Source: Nonomuraea thailandensis (GTDB lineage Bacteria; Actinomycetota; Actinomycetes; Streptosporangiales; Streptosporangiaceae). Taken from it: a DNA stretch of 64,000 nt. Location: the NCBI RefSeq assembly GCF_024172165.1, contig NZ_JAMZEB010000002.1, forward strand, positions 2,997,501-3,061,500, in the 5' to 3' direction. Below the pieces are notes generated by a model that saw only the letters and a program-made list of their open reading frames with translations, did not search any database and was not told the DNA's origin. This document shows positions 31,737 to 40,429 of this stretch, one piece after another (within the stretch, counting starts at the first letter, position 1; the number at the start of each line of letters is the position of its first letter). The translations under genes and the position numbers were made by a program.

Positions 31737-32159
31737 TCAGCCGAGATCGTCGGCGTCGAGGCCGGCCGCCTGGTCGAACGCGCGGCGGTTGGCGCGGAGC
31801 GTGTCCTGGTGGTCGGCCGTCCACCGGGCGAGCGCCAGGACGGGCTCGGACAGGGTGCGGCCGAACGGGGTCACCTCGTACTCGACCCTGGGCGGGACCT
31901 CCGGATAGATCACGCGCTTGACCAGCCCGTCCCGCTCCAGATTGCGCAGCGTCAGCGTCAGCATGCGGCGGGAGATGCCGGGCGCGGTCCGCAGCAACCC
32001 GGTGAAGCGCATCGGCCCCATGTCGAGCAACCCGATGAGGATCAGGCTCCACTTGTCCCCGACCCGGTCCAGCACGGACCGGAGAACGTCCGGGTCGTGA
32101 TCGAGGCACGTCCTGTTCAGAGAACGCAGCACTCTGTCCGCCTCGGCCTGGTGCGACAT
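31737..32159 (-). CDS. HxlR family transcriptional regulator
   Basis: 140 residues from the ATG at 32157-32159. VLDRVGDKWSLILIGLLDMGPMRFTGLLRTAPGISRRMLTLTLRNLERDGLVKRVIYPEVPPRVEYEVTPFGRTL is the complete HxlR winged helix (GDKWSLLIL, RF..L, ISRRMLT.TL, P.VEYELT). HxlR proteins often respond to electrophiles or quinones and control flavin reductases or dehydrogenases. The FMN reductase downstream on the same strand is the obvious target. Confidence 0.92.
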   Translation of the reverse strand: MSHQAEADRVLRSLNRTCLDHDPDVLRSVLDRVGDKWSLILIGLLDMGPMRFTGLLRTAPGISRRMLTLTLRNLERDGLVKRVIYPEVPPRVEYEVTPFGRTLSEPVLALARWTADHQDTLRANRRAFDQAAGLDADDLG

Positions 32160-32557
32160 GCGGCCCCCGCCTCCTCCGTCACCCGCGAGCGACCAGGTCA
32201 CGTCGCTGTCACTCGTCAGCGCAGAGTACCTCAGTGACCAGAAGTAACCGTGGGGAGGCCTGGGTGGCTCTGGGGGACCGAGGCCAGGCCGAACGGGCGG
32301 GGCTGGCGTGCACGGTGACGCTTCCCGGCCACGGCGTGATGACGGTCGAGGACGCTGTGCGCCGGCTCGGGCTTGACGCCGCCATCCTGCGCGCCGAGCG
32401 GGAGGTCGAGCCCGAGGACAAGCCGTGACTCGACCTCGTGGTCCACTTGCCGGGCATGGTGCTGAAAGACCACCGACGAGGGGTTCGAGCAGGCGATCGG
32501 CCGCAACACGCGCAGCGCGTGTCTCACGCTCAGGCAGAGCAGCGCGCCGGCGCGCGC
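32160..32557. other. Intergenic stretch, possible degraded gene
   Basis: No supported gene. The plus-strand frame 32234-32428 (about 64 codons, ending EVEPEDKP) looks partly coding but matches nothing I know and has no good start. ACACGCGC-A-GCGCGTGT at 32506-32522 is a perfect palindrome just beyond the stop of the minus-strand secreted protein. HxlR half-sites occupy the left end. Confidence 0.4.
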
Positions 32558-33964
32558 TCACCCGGCGGCGTACAGCCTGGCGATGCGCGCGCCGAGGTCG
32601 GCGCCGTAGTTCTCGTGGTAGACCTGGGCCGAGCAGTAGACCGGGCCGCCCTGGCGGGCCAGGGCGGGAGTCCAGACGGCGGCGTTCTCCACGCCGGGGT
32701 CGGCCATCGCCATGCCGGTGAGGGCGACGTCGTCCACGCTGACGTCGATGAAGTAGTCGCTCACGCCCTTGCGCTCGTACAGGCGCCACTGCAGTGTCGC
32801 GCCCGTCGCGCCGCTCAGCTTGGCCGTGAGGTCGACCGTCGTCCGCTGCCAGGTGTCGGCCGCGTCGGCGGTGACGTCCCGCTGCCAGACCACCTGGCCG
32901 TTGAGCAGGAGTTGCTTGACGTGGTAACCGGCCGGATGCTGCGTCCCGCGGCCGTCGCGGTGCCAGAAGCTCACCACCCGCCTGGCCGCCCCCGCGCTCA
33001 GGGTGACCTTCCGCGTCGCGCCGCATGACTCGCCGGCCTTGGTGGCCGTGCTCTTCTGAACGACGAAGCTCAGCCGTCCGTCGCCCGTGCGGGCCAGGTT
33101 GTCGGCGGCGGGGCGCGTCCACCCCTGGTCGCGGGAGACGAACGGGAGCTTGTACTGGAGCACCCCGGCGAGCTCACCGCTGCGGACGTGCTCCACGCCC
33201 TTCTTGGTGACCGCCTCGACGTAGGACACCGTCGGCTTCTGGGCGGCGTGGCTCAGCGGGTGGGCGTAGGGCATCAGGTGGACCTCGGTGCCGGGCAGCC
33301 GCTTGGCGAGCTGCCGCACCTGGTACGACAGGCTCCACGACCAGGAGGTGTCCCGGTACGGCTCGTCGCGGAAGGGGAAGATCACCCCGTCCATCAGCGG
33401 GATCTGCTCGGCGATGAACGCGTCGGTGAACTGCGCGTAGTAGACGGTCGGGACGAACTTGAGGGCGGGGCTGATCGCCCTGGCCGCAGACCGCATCTCC
33501 CCGACGTAGGCCGGGGTGAACGTCTTGAGGTCGTAGGCGTAGTCGTCCACCGTCCAGGCGACCAGGTTCGGGTGGCTCCTGGCGAGGGTGGCGATCTCGC
33601 GGGACCAGGCCACGTAGTCGTGCTTGAACGGCCGGGAAACGCAGCAGCCCTGCTGGCTCGGCGAGTACACCAGCACCCAGACGTCGATCCCCGCGGCGGC
33701 CGCGGCGGGCAGGAACTCGTCCCGCAGGTCGGTCCAGTGCACGTTGTCGCCGGCCATCGGATAGACGTAGGTGTTCGCGTTGAGCGCCTTCAGCCCCGCG
33801 ATGATCGCCTTGGTGTCCACGTGCCTGATGCCGTCGGCGCGCGGCTGCTCTTCGCGCATGAGGTTGCCCGCCGTGCCGAGCGCGCCCGGGGTCGCGGCGT
33901 ACGACACGCCGGGGATCATCGACAACAGCACGGCCAGGACGGTCACGAGCGCTGGACGGATCAC
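32558..33964 (-). CDS. Secreted TIM-barrel-like protein with C-terminal beta domain
   Basis: 468 residues with signal peptide IRPALVTVLAVLLSMIPGVSYA (cleavage after SYA). Residues 45-270 read like a (beta/alpha)8 barrel of glycoside-hydrolase type: ALNANTYVYPMAGDN, AAGIDVWVLVYSPSQQGCC, HPNLVAWTVDDYAYD (acidic strand end), LKFVPTVYYAQF, LMDGVIFPF and VHLMPYAHPL. Residues 290-468 form a beta-sandwich like a carbohydrate module (GESCGATRKVTLSAGAARRVVSFW...SDYFIDVSVDDVAL). I do not recognise the exact family; a glycan- or surface-related role is inferred. The last residues contain NYGADLGARIARLYAAG. Confidence 0.65.
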   Translation of the reverse strand: MIRPALVTVLAVLLSMIPGVSYAATPGALGTAGNLMREEQPRADGIRHVDTKAIIAGLKALNANTYVYPMAGDNVHWTDLRDEFLPAAAAAGIDVWVLVYSPSQQGCCVSRPFKHDYVAWSREIATLARSHPNLVAWTVDDYAYDLKTFTPAYVGEMRSAARAISPALKFVPTVYYAQFTDAFIAEQIPLMDGVIFPFRDEPYRDTSWSWSLSYQVRQLAKRLPGTEVHLMPYAHPLSHAAQKPTVSYVEAVTKKGVEHVRSGELAGVLQYKLPFVSRDQGWTRPAADNLARTGDGRLSFVVQKSTATKAGESCGATRKVTLSAGAARRVVSFWHRDGRGTQHPAGYHVKQLLLNGQVVWQRDVTADAADTWQRTTVDLTAKLSGATGATLQWRLYERKGVSDYFIDVSVDDVALTGMAMADPGVENAAVWTPALARQGGPVYCSAQVYHENYGADLGARIARLYAAG

Positions 33965-34151
33965 GAGGGGTTCCTTCGGACATGATCGAGTACGGAGCCG
34001 TCAGCGTAGTCAGCGCCGGTATGTCGCCGGTATGCGCTGGCGGGGTCCCCCGCCGGCCTCGTACCGCACGGTGCGCCCCGCCGAAGGGGACATGGTCCGC
34101 CGATCGGTCATCCACAGGTGCCTGTGGTGCGCCGATCGCCTGGGGCGGGCC

Positions 34152-34916
34152 TCACTCCCAGCGGAACAACAGCGCCGCGACGACCCCGCCGACCACCAGG
34201 CTCGCGGTGAGGCTGAGCAGGTGGACCGCCTCGACGGGTGAGCCGCTCCACGCCGCCGACATGGACACCACCGCGGCGCCGAACGGCAGCCACTCCCCGA
34301 TCGCCGCGAGCACCACGGGCAGGCTGTCGCGCCCGCCGAACATCCCGCCCAGCGCGCCGAGCAGGAAATACAGGGCCAGGCCGATGGCCACCGCGGAGTT
34401 CGGCGTGGGCGCCACCGCTGCGACGATCAGCCCGGTGGCGTACAACGAGGCCGTGGCGAGCGCGAACACGCCGAGCGCCGCGCCGGCGTCCACCGGAGGC
34501 TGGGCGCCGAACACCAGGAGCGCCACCACCCAGGCGGCCGCGACCCCGGCGGCCGTCTGCAGCACGCTGACGGCCACCTGGGCGGCCAGCACCATGGCCG
34601 GCGAGGCGGGCGTCACCGCCAGGCGTCTCAGGATCCCGCTGCGGCGGTAGTAGGCCAGGAAGCTCGGCATGTTGATGATGCCGATCGTGGCCACGACCAT
34701 CGTGAACACCAGCGGCAGCACGTACACGTCGAGCGCCGTGCGGCCGTGCGCGACCGGCTGCCGCGCGGCCGACGAGGCGTTCATCACCAGGATCAGCACG
34801 GGCAGCCCCAACGGCACGATCAGGCCGGCGGTGTCGCGCGCGACCATCCTCATCTCGCAGACCAGCAACTGCATCCAGGCCCCGGGCCCGGGGCGGTGCA
34901 CGGTGACGCTCGTCAT
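34152..34916 (-). CDS. ABC-2 type transporter permease (DrrB-like)
   Basis: 254 residues with six membrane helices. After a short cytoplasmic start (MTSVTVHRPGPGAWMQLLVCEMRMVARDTAGL) come LIVPLGLPVLILVMN and the family core TIGIINMPSFLAYYRRSGILRRLAVTPASPAMVLAAQ (the ABC-2 signature RR.GILRRL..TP). The start overlaps the ATPase stop (ATGA), so the two are translationally coupled. Together they form a simple drug or lipid exporter, controlled by the divergent two-component system. Confidence 0.9.
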   Translation of the reverse strand: MTSVTVHRPGPGAWMQLLVCEMRMVARDTAGLIVPLGLPVLILVMNASSAARQPVAHGRTALDVYVLPLVFTMVVATIGIINMPSFLAYYRRSGILRRLAVTPASPAMVLAAQVAVSVLQTAAGVAAAWVVALLVFGAQPPVDAGAALGVFALATASLYATGLIVAAVAPTPNSAVAIGLALYFLLGALGGMFGGRDSLPVVLAAIGEWLPFGAAVVSMSAAWSGSPVEAVHLLSLTASLVVGGVVAALLFRWE

Positions 34917-35857
34917 CGGGTCGTCTCCTCCTCGTTGTCCAGCCGCCGCCCCGTCAGCGCGAGGAAGGCGTCGTCCAGGGTGGCCTGCTCGCTGCGCGTT
35001 CCGACGGCCACGACGCCGGCCCGCACCAGCCCCACGCTCACGGCCTGCAGCAGGTCGCCGTGGCCTTCGACGACGACTGTGTCGCCGTCCACGCGCACCT
35101 GCTCGACCCCGTCGATGCTCTCCAGCAGCCCGCCGGGCACCGGCTCGGTGGCCCGGAAGGTCACCCGCTGGGCGAATCCGACCCTGCCGACGAGCCCGGC
35201 GGGAGTGTCGAGGGCGACGACCCGGCCCGCGTCGAGCAGCGCCACCCGGTCGCACAGCCGCTCGACCTCCTCCATGGCGTGGCTGACGAGCAGCACGGTG
35301 ACGCCCGAATCGCGCAGGGACTCCACGGTGGCCCACATCTGGCGGCGCGCCTGCGGGTCGAGCCCGGTGGTGAGCTCGTCGAGGATCACCACCCTGGGCC
35401 GCCCGACCAGGGCGAGGGCGATCGAGAGCCGCTGCTGCTGCCCCCCGGACAGCTTCTCGAAGCGGACGCGGCGGGATTCGGTCAGGCCCACCGACTCGAT
35501 GAGCTCGGCGGCGTCCAGCGGGGCCGGGTAGAAGCTGCGGTACAGACCCACCATCTCGGCGACCGTGAGCGCGGCATGCAGATGGCTGTCCTGCAACTGG
35601 ACGCCGAGGACCTGCCGGATGCGGGCGCGGTCGCGCCGCGGGTCCAGGCCGAGCACGCGGACGGCCCCTCGGTCGGGCCGCCGCAGCCCGGCGATCAGCT
35701 CCACGGTGGTCGTCTTGCCGGCCCCGTTGCGGCCGAGCAGGCCGAAGATCTCGCCCGCGCCGATGGACACGCTGACGTCGTCCACGGCGATCGTGGAACG
35801 GTACCGCTTGTGCAGGCCCTCGGCCTCGATGGCGGGCGATGATGAGAGTGCAGGCAT
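34913..35857 (-). CDS. ABC transporter ATP-binding protein (DrrA-like)
   Basis: 314 residues: Walker A GRNGAGKTTT, Q-loop VQLQDS, signature LSGGQQQRLSIALAL, Walker B RVVILDELTTGLD and switch LVSHAM. Note ELTTGLD in place of the usual EPTTGLD. The C-terminal 90 residues (RVTFRATEPVPGG...LDDAFLALTGRRL) are the DrrA-type regulatory extension. It precedes and overlaps the permease. The 112-base gap to the divergent histidine kinase holds both promoters. Confidence 0.93.
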   Translation of the reverse strand: MPALSSSPAIEAEGLHKRYRSTIAVDDVSVSIGAGEIFGLLGRNGAGKTTTVELIAGLRRPDRGAVRVLGLDPRRDRARIRQVLGVQLQDSHLHAALTVAEMVGLYRSFYPAPLDAAELIESVGLTESRRVRFEKLSGGQQQRLSIALALVGRPRVVILDELTTGLDPQARRQMWATVESLRDSGVTVLLVSHAMEEVERLCDRVALLDAGRVVALDTPAGLVGRVGFAQRVTFRATEPVPGGLLESIDGVEQVRVDGDTVVVEGHGDLLQAVSVGLVRAGVVAVGTRSEQATLDDAFLALTGRRLDNEEETTR

Positions 35858-35969
35858 GGCACCGACGCTAGGAGCGGGCGGGCGGGGCCCGCTCGTGCCG
35901 ATGGTCAGCTTCCGTGCCCATGACTTTCGGCACCCCCGGCGCGGCGCCGCGCGACAGTACAGTGGCGGC

Positions 35970-37076
35970 ATGCGGGGAATCGGGCCGGATGCCTGGTCGG
36001 GTCTGGTGGTGCTCCTGTTGTGCTGCGCGACGGGCACGCCGGTCCTGTTCAGCGGGGCCGACACACGCATCCCGAAGGCCATGTGGCTCGCGCTGTTCGC
36101 GATGCTCCTGGTGTGCTTCGTGGCCGCCGCTCTCTGCCACCAGCGCCGGCCCCTGCCCGCGCGGCTCTCGTACAGCCTGGGTGTCGTCCTGGGCTGGGGC
36201 ATCGTCCTGACCTCGCCCGACGCCGGGTGGCTGCCGATCCTGCTGGTCTTCATCGCGGCCATGAGCGCCTACCTGCTGCCGCCATGGGCGGGGCCGGTCG
36301 TGATCGTGCTCAACTCCGTCGTCATCGCCACGACCTTCAGCCTCGTCGGCGGCGTCGCCGCGGACATCGCCATCGGCACGCTGCTCTACCTGCTGATCCA
36401 GGCGGCGTCGCTGCTCAGCACCATCGCGATCCTCAGGGAGCAGCGGATGCGCCGCGAGCTCGCGCAGGCGCACGTCGAGCTGCGCGCGGCGAGCGTCGTG
36501 CTCGCCGACTCGGCCCGGGCCCACGAGCGGCTGCGCATCGCCCGCGAGCTGCACGACCTCGTCGGCCACCAGCTCACGGCCCTCACCCTCGAACTGGAGG
36601 TCGCGCGCCATCACGACGGCGCCGGCGCGCGCCCGCACGTCGAACGCGCCAACCGGGTGGCCAGGGAACTGCTGGACGACGTGCGCACGACCGTGGGGCA
36701 GCTCCGCGCCGACGCGCCCGACCTGCGGGAGTCCCTGGCCTCGGTGGTGAGCGGAATCCCCGGCCTGGACATCAGCGTGGAGATCGACGACGACGTCCAG
36801 ACCACGGAGGAACAGACCATGACGCTCATCCGCGTCGTGCAGGAGATCGTCACCAACACCATCCGGCACGCGGACGCGACCCGGCTGCGCATCGTCATCG
36901 AGCGGCGGCCGGACGACACCGTGCGCCTGACCTCCGCCGACGACGGCCGCGGCGCGTCCCGCATCGTGCCGGGCAACGGCCTGCGCGGCCTGGCCGAGCG
37001 GGTCGGCGCGATGGGCGGGGACGTGCGGCTGGACGGCAGCGACGGATTCCGCGTCACCGCCTGGATGCCGGCGTGA
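35970..37076 (+). CDS. Sensor histidine kinase, NarL-type (HisKA_3)
   Basis: 368 residues. Five or six membrane helices lie in residues 8-150 (VVLLLCCATGTPVLF, LFAMLLVCFVAAALC, ...LLYLLIQAASLLSTIAIL) with hardly any extracellular loop, suggesting sensing within the membrane. The HisKA_3 box is LRIARELHDLVGHQLTALTLELEVA (phospho-His in ELHD). The ATPase has VVQEIVTNTIRHADAT (N-box) and SADDGRGASRIVPGNGLRGLAERV (G-boxes). Its stop overlaps the regulator's GTG start. Such membrane-sensing kinases beside a divergent exporter commonly detect cell-envelope drugs. Confidence 0.92.
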   Translation: MRGIGPDAWSGLVVLLLCCATGTPVLFSGADTRIPKAMWLALFAMLLVCFVAAALCHQRRPLPARLSYSLGVVLGWGIVLTSPDAGWLPILLVFIAAMSAYLLPPWAGPVVIVLNSVVIATTFSLVGGVAADIAIGTLLYLLIQAASLLSTIAILREQRMRRELAQAHVELRAASVVLADSARAHERLRIARELHDLVGHQLTALTLELEVARHHDGAGARPHVERANRVARELLDDVRTTVGQLRADAPDLRESLASVVSGIPGLDISVEIDDDVQTTEEQTMTLIRVVQEIVTNTIRHADATRLRIVIERRPDDTVRLTSADDGRGASRIVPGNGLRGLAERVGAMGGDVRLDGSDGFRVTAWMPA

Positions 37077-37729
37077 CGATCCGGGTGCTCGTGGTGGACG
37101 ACCAGACCCTCGTGCGGCAGGGCATCCGCAGCCTGCTCGACCTGACCGACGACATCGAGGTGGTGGGCGAGGCCGACGACGGCATGGCCGCCCTGGCCGC
37201 CATCGAGGAGCACGCCCCCGACGTCGTGCTCCTCGACCTGCGCATGCCCCGCCACGACGGCATCTGGACGCTCACCGCCCTGCGCGACGGCGCGGCGCAG
37301 GAGCCGCCTGCGGTGCTGGTCCTGACCACCTTCGACACCGACACGCTGGTGCTCGACGCGATGCGCGCCGGAGCGTGCGGCTACCTGCTCAAGGACGTGA
37401 CGCTCGAACAGCTCACCCGGGCCATCCGCACCCTCGCCGACGGCGGCACCCTGATCTCTCCCTCGATCACCGACCGGCTGCTGCGCGCCGTGCGCCGGCG
37501 CCGCCCTGCCGAAGGCGAGGACCTGCCGCGGATCCAGCCGCTCACCGATCGGGAGCTGGAGGTCCTGCGGCTGGTGGCGGAGGGGTACAGCAACCGGGAG
37601 ATCGCGCGGGCGCTGTTCCTGGCCGAGGGCACGGTCAAGAACCACGTCTCGGCCCTGCTGGTCAAGCTCGGCGCGCGTGACCGTACCAACGCGGTGCTGC
37701 GCGCGCTCCACGAGAACGTCCTGAACTGA
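37073..37729 (+). CDS. NarL/LuxR-type response regulator
   Basis: 218 residues. Receiver domain: IRVLVVDDQTLVRQGIRSLL (acidic pocket), DVVLLDLRMPRHDG (phospho-acceptor Asp in LDLRMP), VLTTFDTD and GYLLKD (conserved Lys). LuxR helix-turn-helix: LTDRELEVLRLVAEGYSNREIARALFLAEGTVKNHVSALLVKLGARDRTNAV. The GTG start overlaps the kinase stop (GTGA). It most likely activates the divergent ABC exporter genes. Confidence 0.94.
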   Translation: MTIRVLVVDDQTLVRQGIRSLLDLTDDIEVVGEADDGMAALAAIEEHAPDVVLLDLRMPRHDGIWTLTALRDGAAQEPPAVLVLTTFDTDTLVLDAMRAGACGYLLKDVTLEQLTRAIRTLADGGTLISPSITDRLLRAVRRRRPAEGEDLPRIQPLTDRELEVLRLVAEGYSNREIARALFLAEGTVKNHVSALLVKLGARDRTNAVLRALHENVLN

Positions 37730-37791
37730 CCCGGGATCGCCACGAGCGTGGGGGCCTCGCGACGCACGGCGCGGCGTCTTCCACCAGGTGC

Positions 37792-37990
37792 TTCGGCCGG
37801 CCACCAGCAGGACCTTGCCGACAGGCCCGCCGGCCTCCATGAGCCGGTGCGCCCCGGCGGCGTCGGCCATGGGGACGCTCTGGTCGATGACCAGGCGAAC
37901 GGCCCTGCGGGACGGCGACCTTCCGCGCGTAGCCGCCCCCGGTCAGCAGCGCGCAGACCTCATCGCCCACCTGCCGGCCGCTCACGCCCT
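37792..37990 (-). pseudogene. Remnant of a zinc-type NADPH:quinone oxidoreductase
   Basis: The minus strand encodes GVSGRQVGDEVCALLTGGGYARKVAVPQ, the region near the start of the MDR-family quinone reductase. It joins directly, in a new frame, to RAVRLVIDQSVPMADAAGAHRLMEAGGPVGKVLLVAGR, the very C-terminus. About 200 residues, including the NADPH-binding domain, are missing. The join is a clean internal deletion with a frameshift. Confidence 0.8.
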
Positions 37991-38265
37991 GGCGGACAGG
38001 CCGGGTGTCCCGGCCGCCGGTTCGCGGCGTCAGCCGGTCGGCGCTGGCGCCGCCCGTCCCGCCATGCCGTCGGCCCACCGGGGTGAGGCGTCCGTGGTGT
38101 GCGACCTCGCCGCGGGGGCGGTGAACAGGGCGTCGACGAGACGGGGACCGGCAGGTGCAGGGCGAGCCGGCCTGCCCGGAAAATCGAGAAGAACCCGATG
38201 GACGTGGTCCGCCATGCTGGACCGGGCGATGGGCGCGCAAGCCCCTGCTACGGCCGGGAGGCATC

Positions 38266-39069
38266 GTGAGCGACAGGACCGGACTGGGTGACCGTATGAA
38301 GGGCTACGAGGCGGTCACGCGCACGCTGCTGCCGCGCCGCACCTACGCCGTGGTCCGGGTGGACGGCCGGGCGTTCCACACCTTTCTCCGGCACGCCGAC
38401 CGGCCCTTCGACGAGGCGGTGATGCGTGCCATGGACGGCGTGGCGGAGGCCCTGTGCGCGGAGATGTCGGGGGCGGTGTTCGCCTTCACACAGTCGGACG
38501 AGTGCAGCGTCCTGCTGGCCGACTTCGAGTCCACCGGCACTCAGCCGTGGTTCGGCGGCGTCGTCCAGAAGATCGTATCCATCGCCGCCTCGACCGCGAC
38601 CGTCGCCTTCAACAAGCGGTACGCCGTGGACGGCAGCGACCCGCACGCCACCTTCGACGCCCGCGTGTTCACCATCCCCGACGTGGTGGAGGTGGCGAAC
38701 TACTTCCTGTGGCGGCAGCGAGACTGCGTCCGCAACTCGATCACCATGGCGGCGCAGGCCAGGTTCTCCCACCAGCGGCTGCGCGGCAGGTCCACCGGCG
38801 ACATGCAGGAGATGCTGTGGTCCCAGCACGGCATCAACTGGAACGACTACCCCGACGGCGCCAAGCGCGGCCGGGTGTGCGTCCGCCACACCGAGGAGCG
38901 GGAGGCCGGCTGGACGGAACAGCGGACCGGCCGGCAGATCGCGGCACGAGCGCTGCGGTCCCGCTGGGCGTCCGGGGCGGCGCCGCACTTCACCGCGAAG
39001 CCGGACGGCTGGCTGGCGTCCGTCGTCCCGCCCATGCCGTCCCTCGTGCCCGACGTGGAGACATCGTGA
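38266..39069 (+). CDS. Thg1-like tRNA 5'-nucleotidyltransferase (3'-5' polymerase)
   Basis: 267 residues. TYAVVRVDGRAFHTFLRHADRPFDEAVMRAMD has the first catalytic Asp in VDGR. AFTQSDECSVLLADF holds the second acidic pair (SDE). Later segments (VVEVANYFLWRQRDCVRNSITMAAQARFSHQRLRGRSTGDMQEML) are family-typical, including the HxxL-like specificity region. Bacterial Thg1-like proteins repair truncated 5' ends of tRNAs in a template-dependent, reverse direction. The start is the GTG at 38266 after GGGAGG. No tRNA or RtcB/Archease gene is adjacent; the next genes are two APH-fold kinases. Confidence 0.9.
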   Translation: MSDRTGLGDRMKGYEAVTRTLLPRRTYAVVRVDGRAFHTFLRHADRPFDEAVMRAMDGVAEALCAEMSGAVFAFTQSDECSVLLADFESTGTQPWFGGVVQKIVSIAASTATVAFNKRYAVDGSDPHATFDARVFTIPDVVEVANYFLWRQRDCVRNSITMAAQARFSHQRLRGRSTGDMQEMLWSQHGINWNDYPDGAKRGRVCVRHTEEREAGWTEQRTGRQIAARALRSRWASGAAPHFTAKPDGWLASVVPPMPSLVPDVETS

Positions 39070-39181
39070 CCAGGCCGGCCGCGTCGCGTTCGAGCGGACA
39101 GGGTCATGCCAGCGGCACCCCTGCCACGTGCCGGCGCCATCAGCTCAGGCGCGGTCGCGTGCCTGTGGCACAGTTCTCACT

Positions 39182-40102
39182 GTGTCGTTCGACGATCTGC
39201 CGGACTGGCTGCCGGCGTGGTGTCTGACCCATCTCGGAGACCGGCCCGCCGACGTGCTGTTCCGGCAACAATCGATGTCGGCGGTGTTCGGTCTCCGCTT
39301 GGCCGGGGGTACGGACGTCGTGGTCAAGGCCCGCGACGACGACGGCCGGGCGGAACCATGCGTGGCGGCGCAGGCCCGGCTGGCCGGGAACGGGTTCCCC
39401 TGCGCCCACCCGATCACGCCGGTCGTCGGTGTCGGCCCCCTGGCGGTGCACGCGGAGGAGTTCCGCCCTGGGGGAGAGGTGCTGCACGGGGACGCGCCGG
39501 ACGTCGCCGCGCGCTACGCGGAGGTCTTCGCCCGGCTGATGGCCGCCCTGGAGGACCTCGCCGTCACGCCGCCGCTGCCGAACCCTCGCTGGGTACGGTG
39601 GGATCACCCGGGCCCCGGGCTGTGGCCGCCGATCGAGTCGCTCGACGAGAAGGACCAGAGTCCCGTACCCGGCCACGTCCTGGACACGGCCGACAGGGCC
39701 CGCCGCCGGCTGCTGGCCGCCGACCTGCCGTGCGTGCTGGGCCACGCCGACTTCGAGTCGCACAACCTCCGGTGGCATGACCACCAGGTGTGGACGGTGC
39801 ACGACTGGGACAGCCTGGCCTGGCAACCGGAAGCCGCCCTGGTGGGAGCCGCGAGCGCGGTCTTCCCCAAGCTGGGGCCTGCCACCCTGCCGCCGATCGA
39901 GAGCACCGAGGCGTTCCTGGCCGCCTATCAGGACGTCCGTGCCCGCAGGTTCACCGACGAAGAGCTGCAGGTCGCGTGGGCGGCCGGCCTGTGGCCGGCG
40001 GCCCACGACATCCGATGGGAAGCGCTTCACGGCTACACCGCGGTGACCGGCAGAGCGCTCTGGACGCAAGCGGCCGAACGCCTCCGCCGGGCGAACGCCT
40101 GA
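39182..40102 (+). CDS. Aminoglycoside phosphotransferase-fold (APH) kinase
   Basis: 306 residues from the GTG at 39182. DVVVKARDDDGRAEPCVAAQARLAGNGFPCAHPI is the nucleotide lobe with a conserved Lys. CVLGHADFESHNLRWHDHQVWTVHDWDSLAWQPEAALVG carries the Brenner-type catalytic motif (HADxxxxN, normally HGDxxxxN) and the metal Asp (HDWDS). The Gly to Ala change in the catalytic loop is conservative. Substrate is not predictable; it need not be an antibiotic. It starts 112 bases after the Thg1-like gene. Confidence 0.85.
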   Translation: MSFDDLPDWLPAWCLTHLGDRPADVLFRQQSMSAVFGLRLAGGTDVVVKARDDDGRAEPCVAAQARLAGNGFPCAHPITPVVGVGPLAVHAEEFRPGGEVLHGDAPDVAARYAEVFARLMAALEDLAVTPPLPNPRWVRWDHPGPGLWPPIESLDEKDQSPVPGHVLDTADRARRRLLAADLPCVLGHADFESHNLRWHDHQVWTVHDWDSLAWQPEAALVGAASAVFPKLGPATLPPIESTEAFLAAYQDVRARRFTDEELQVAWAAGLWPAAHDIRWEALHGYTAVTGRALWTQAAERLRRANA

Positions 40103-40429
40103 GGCGCCGGCGGGGCGGAGCCGGGCGACGTGCGGCGGCTGGGCGCCCTGGAGGAGGCCTGCCGGCACTGGTCGGGTCGCTGGGCGGCGGCGCGCTCTAC
40201 GTGGTCACCCGTCTCGCCGGGCCGCTGCCGCGGGTGCCGGTGGTCGTGGCACTGGTGACGATCGGCGGGCTCGTGTACTGGTGACGCTCGCGGGCTCGTG
40301 CCGGGAGCACACGCCGGCCGGAGGGCGAGTCCCGGCCGAGGCCGCTTGGCAGCGGAACCCGGTCAGCCGCGTCACCGCGCGCGATAAACCCGGCGACTTC
40401 GACGATCGATCCCGGGATACTGGTCGCCC
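40103..40429. other. Intergenic stretch between the two APH-fold genes
   Basis: No supported gene. The end of a plus-strand frame (to 40284) encodes a short hydrophobic segment (VVTRLAGPLPRVPVVVALVTIGGLVYW) that might be the tail of a lost membrane protein. It has no start or ribosome site. The rest shows no clear promoter or repeat. Confidence 0.4.

Noticed and set aside
32234..32428. Small plus-strand gene
   Set aside because: No ribosome site, no recognised family, and it crosses HxlR-type half-sites; kept only as an intergenic note.
35565..35969. Longer N-terminus for the histidine kinase
   Set aside because: This in-frame extension is antisense to the ABC ATPase gene and adds no membrane or sensor features; the ATG at 35970 is sufficient.
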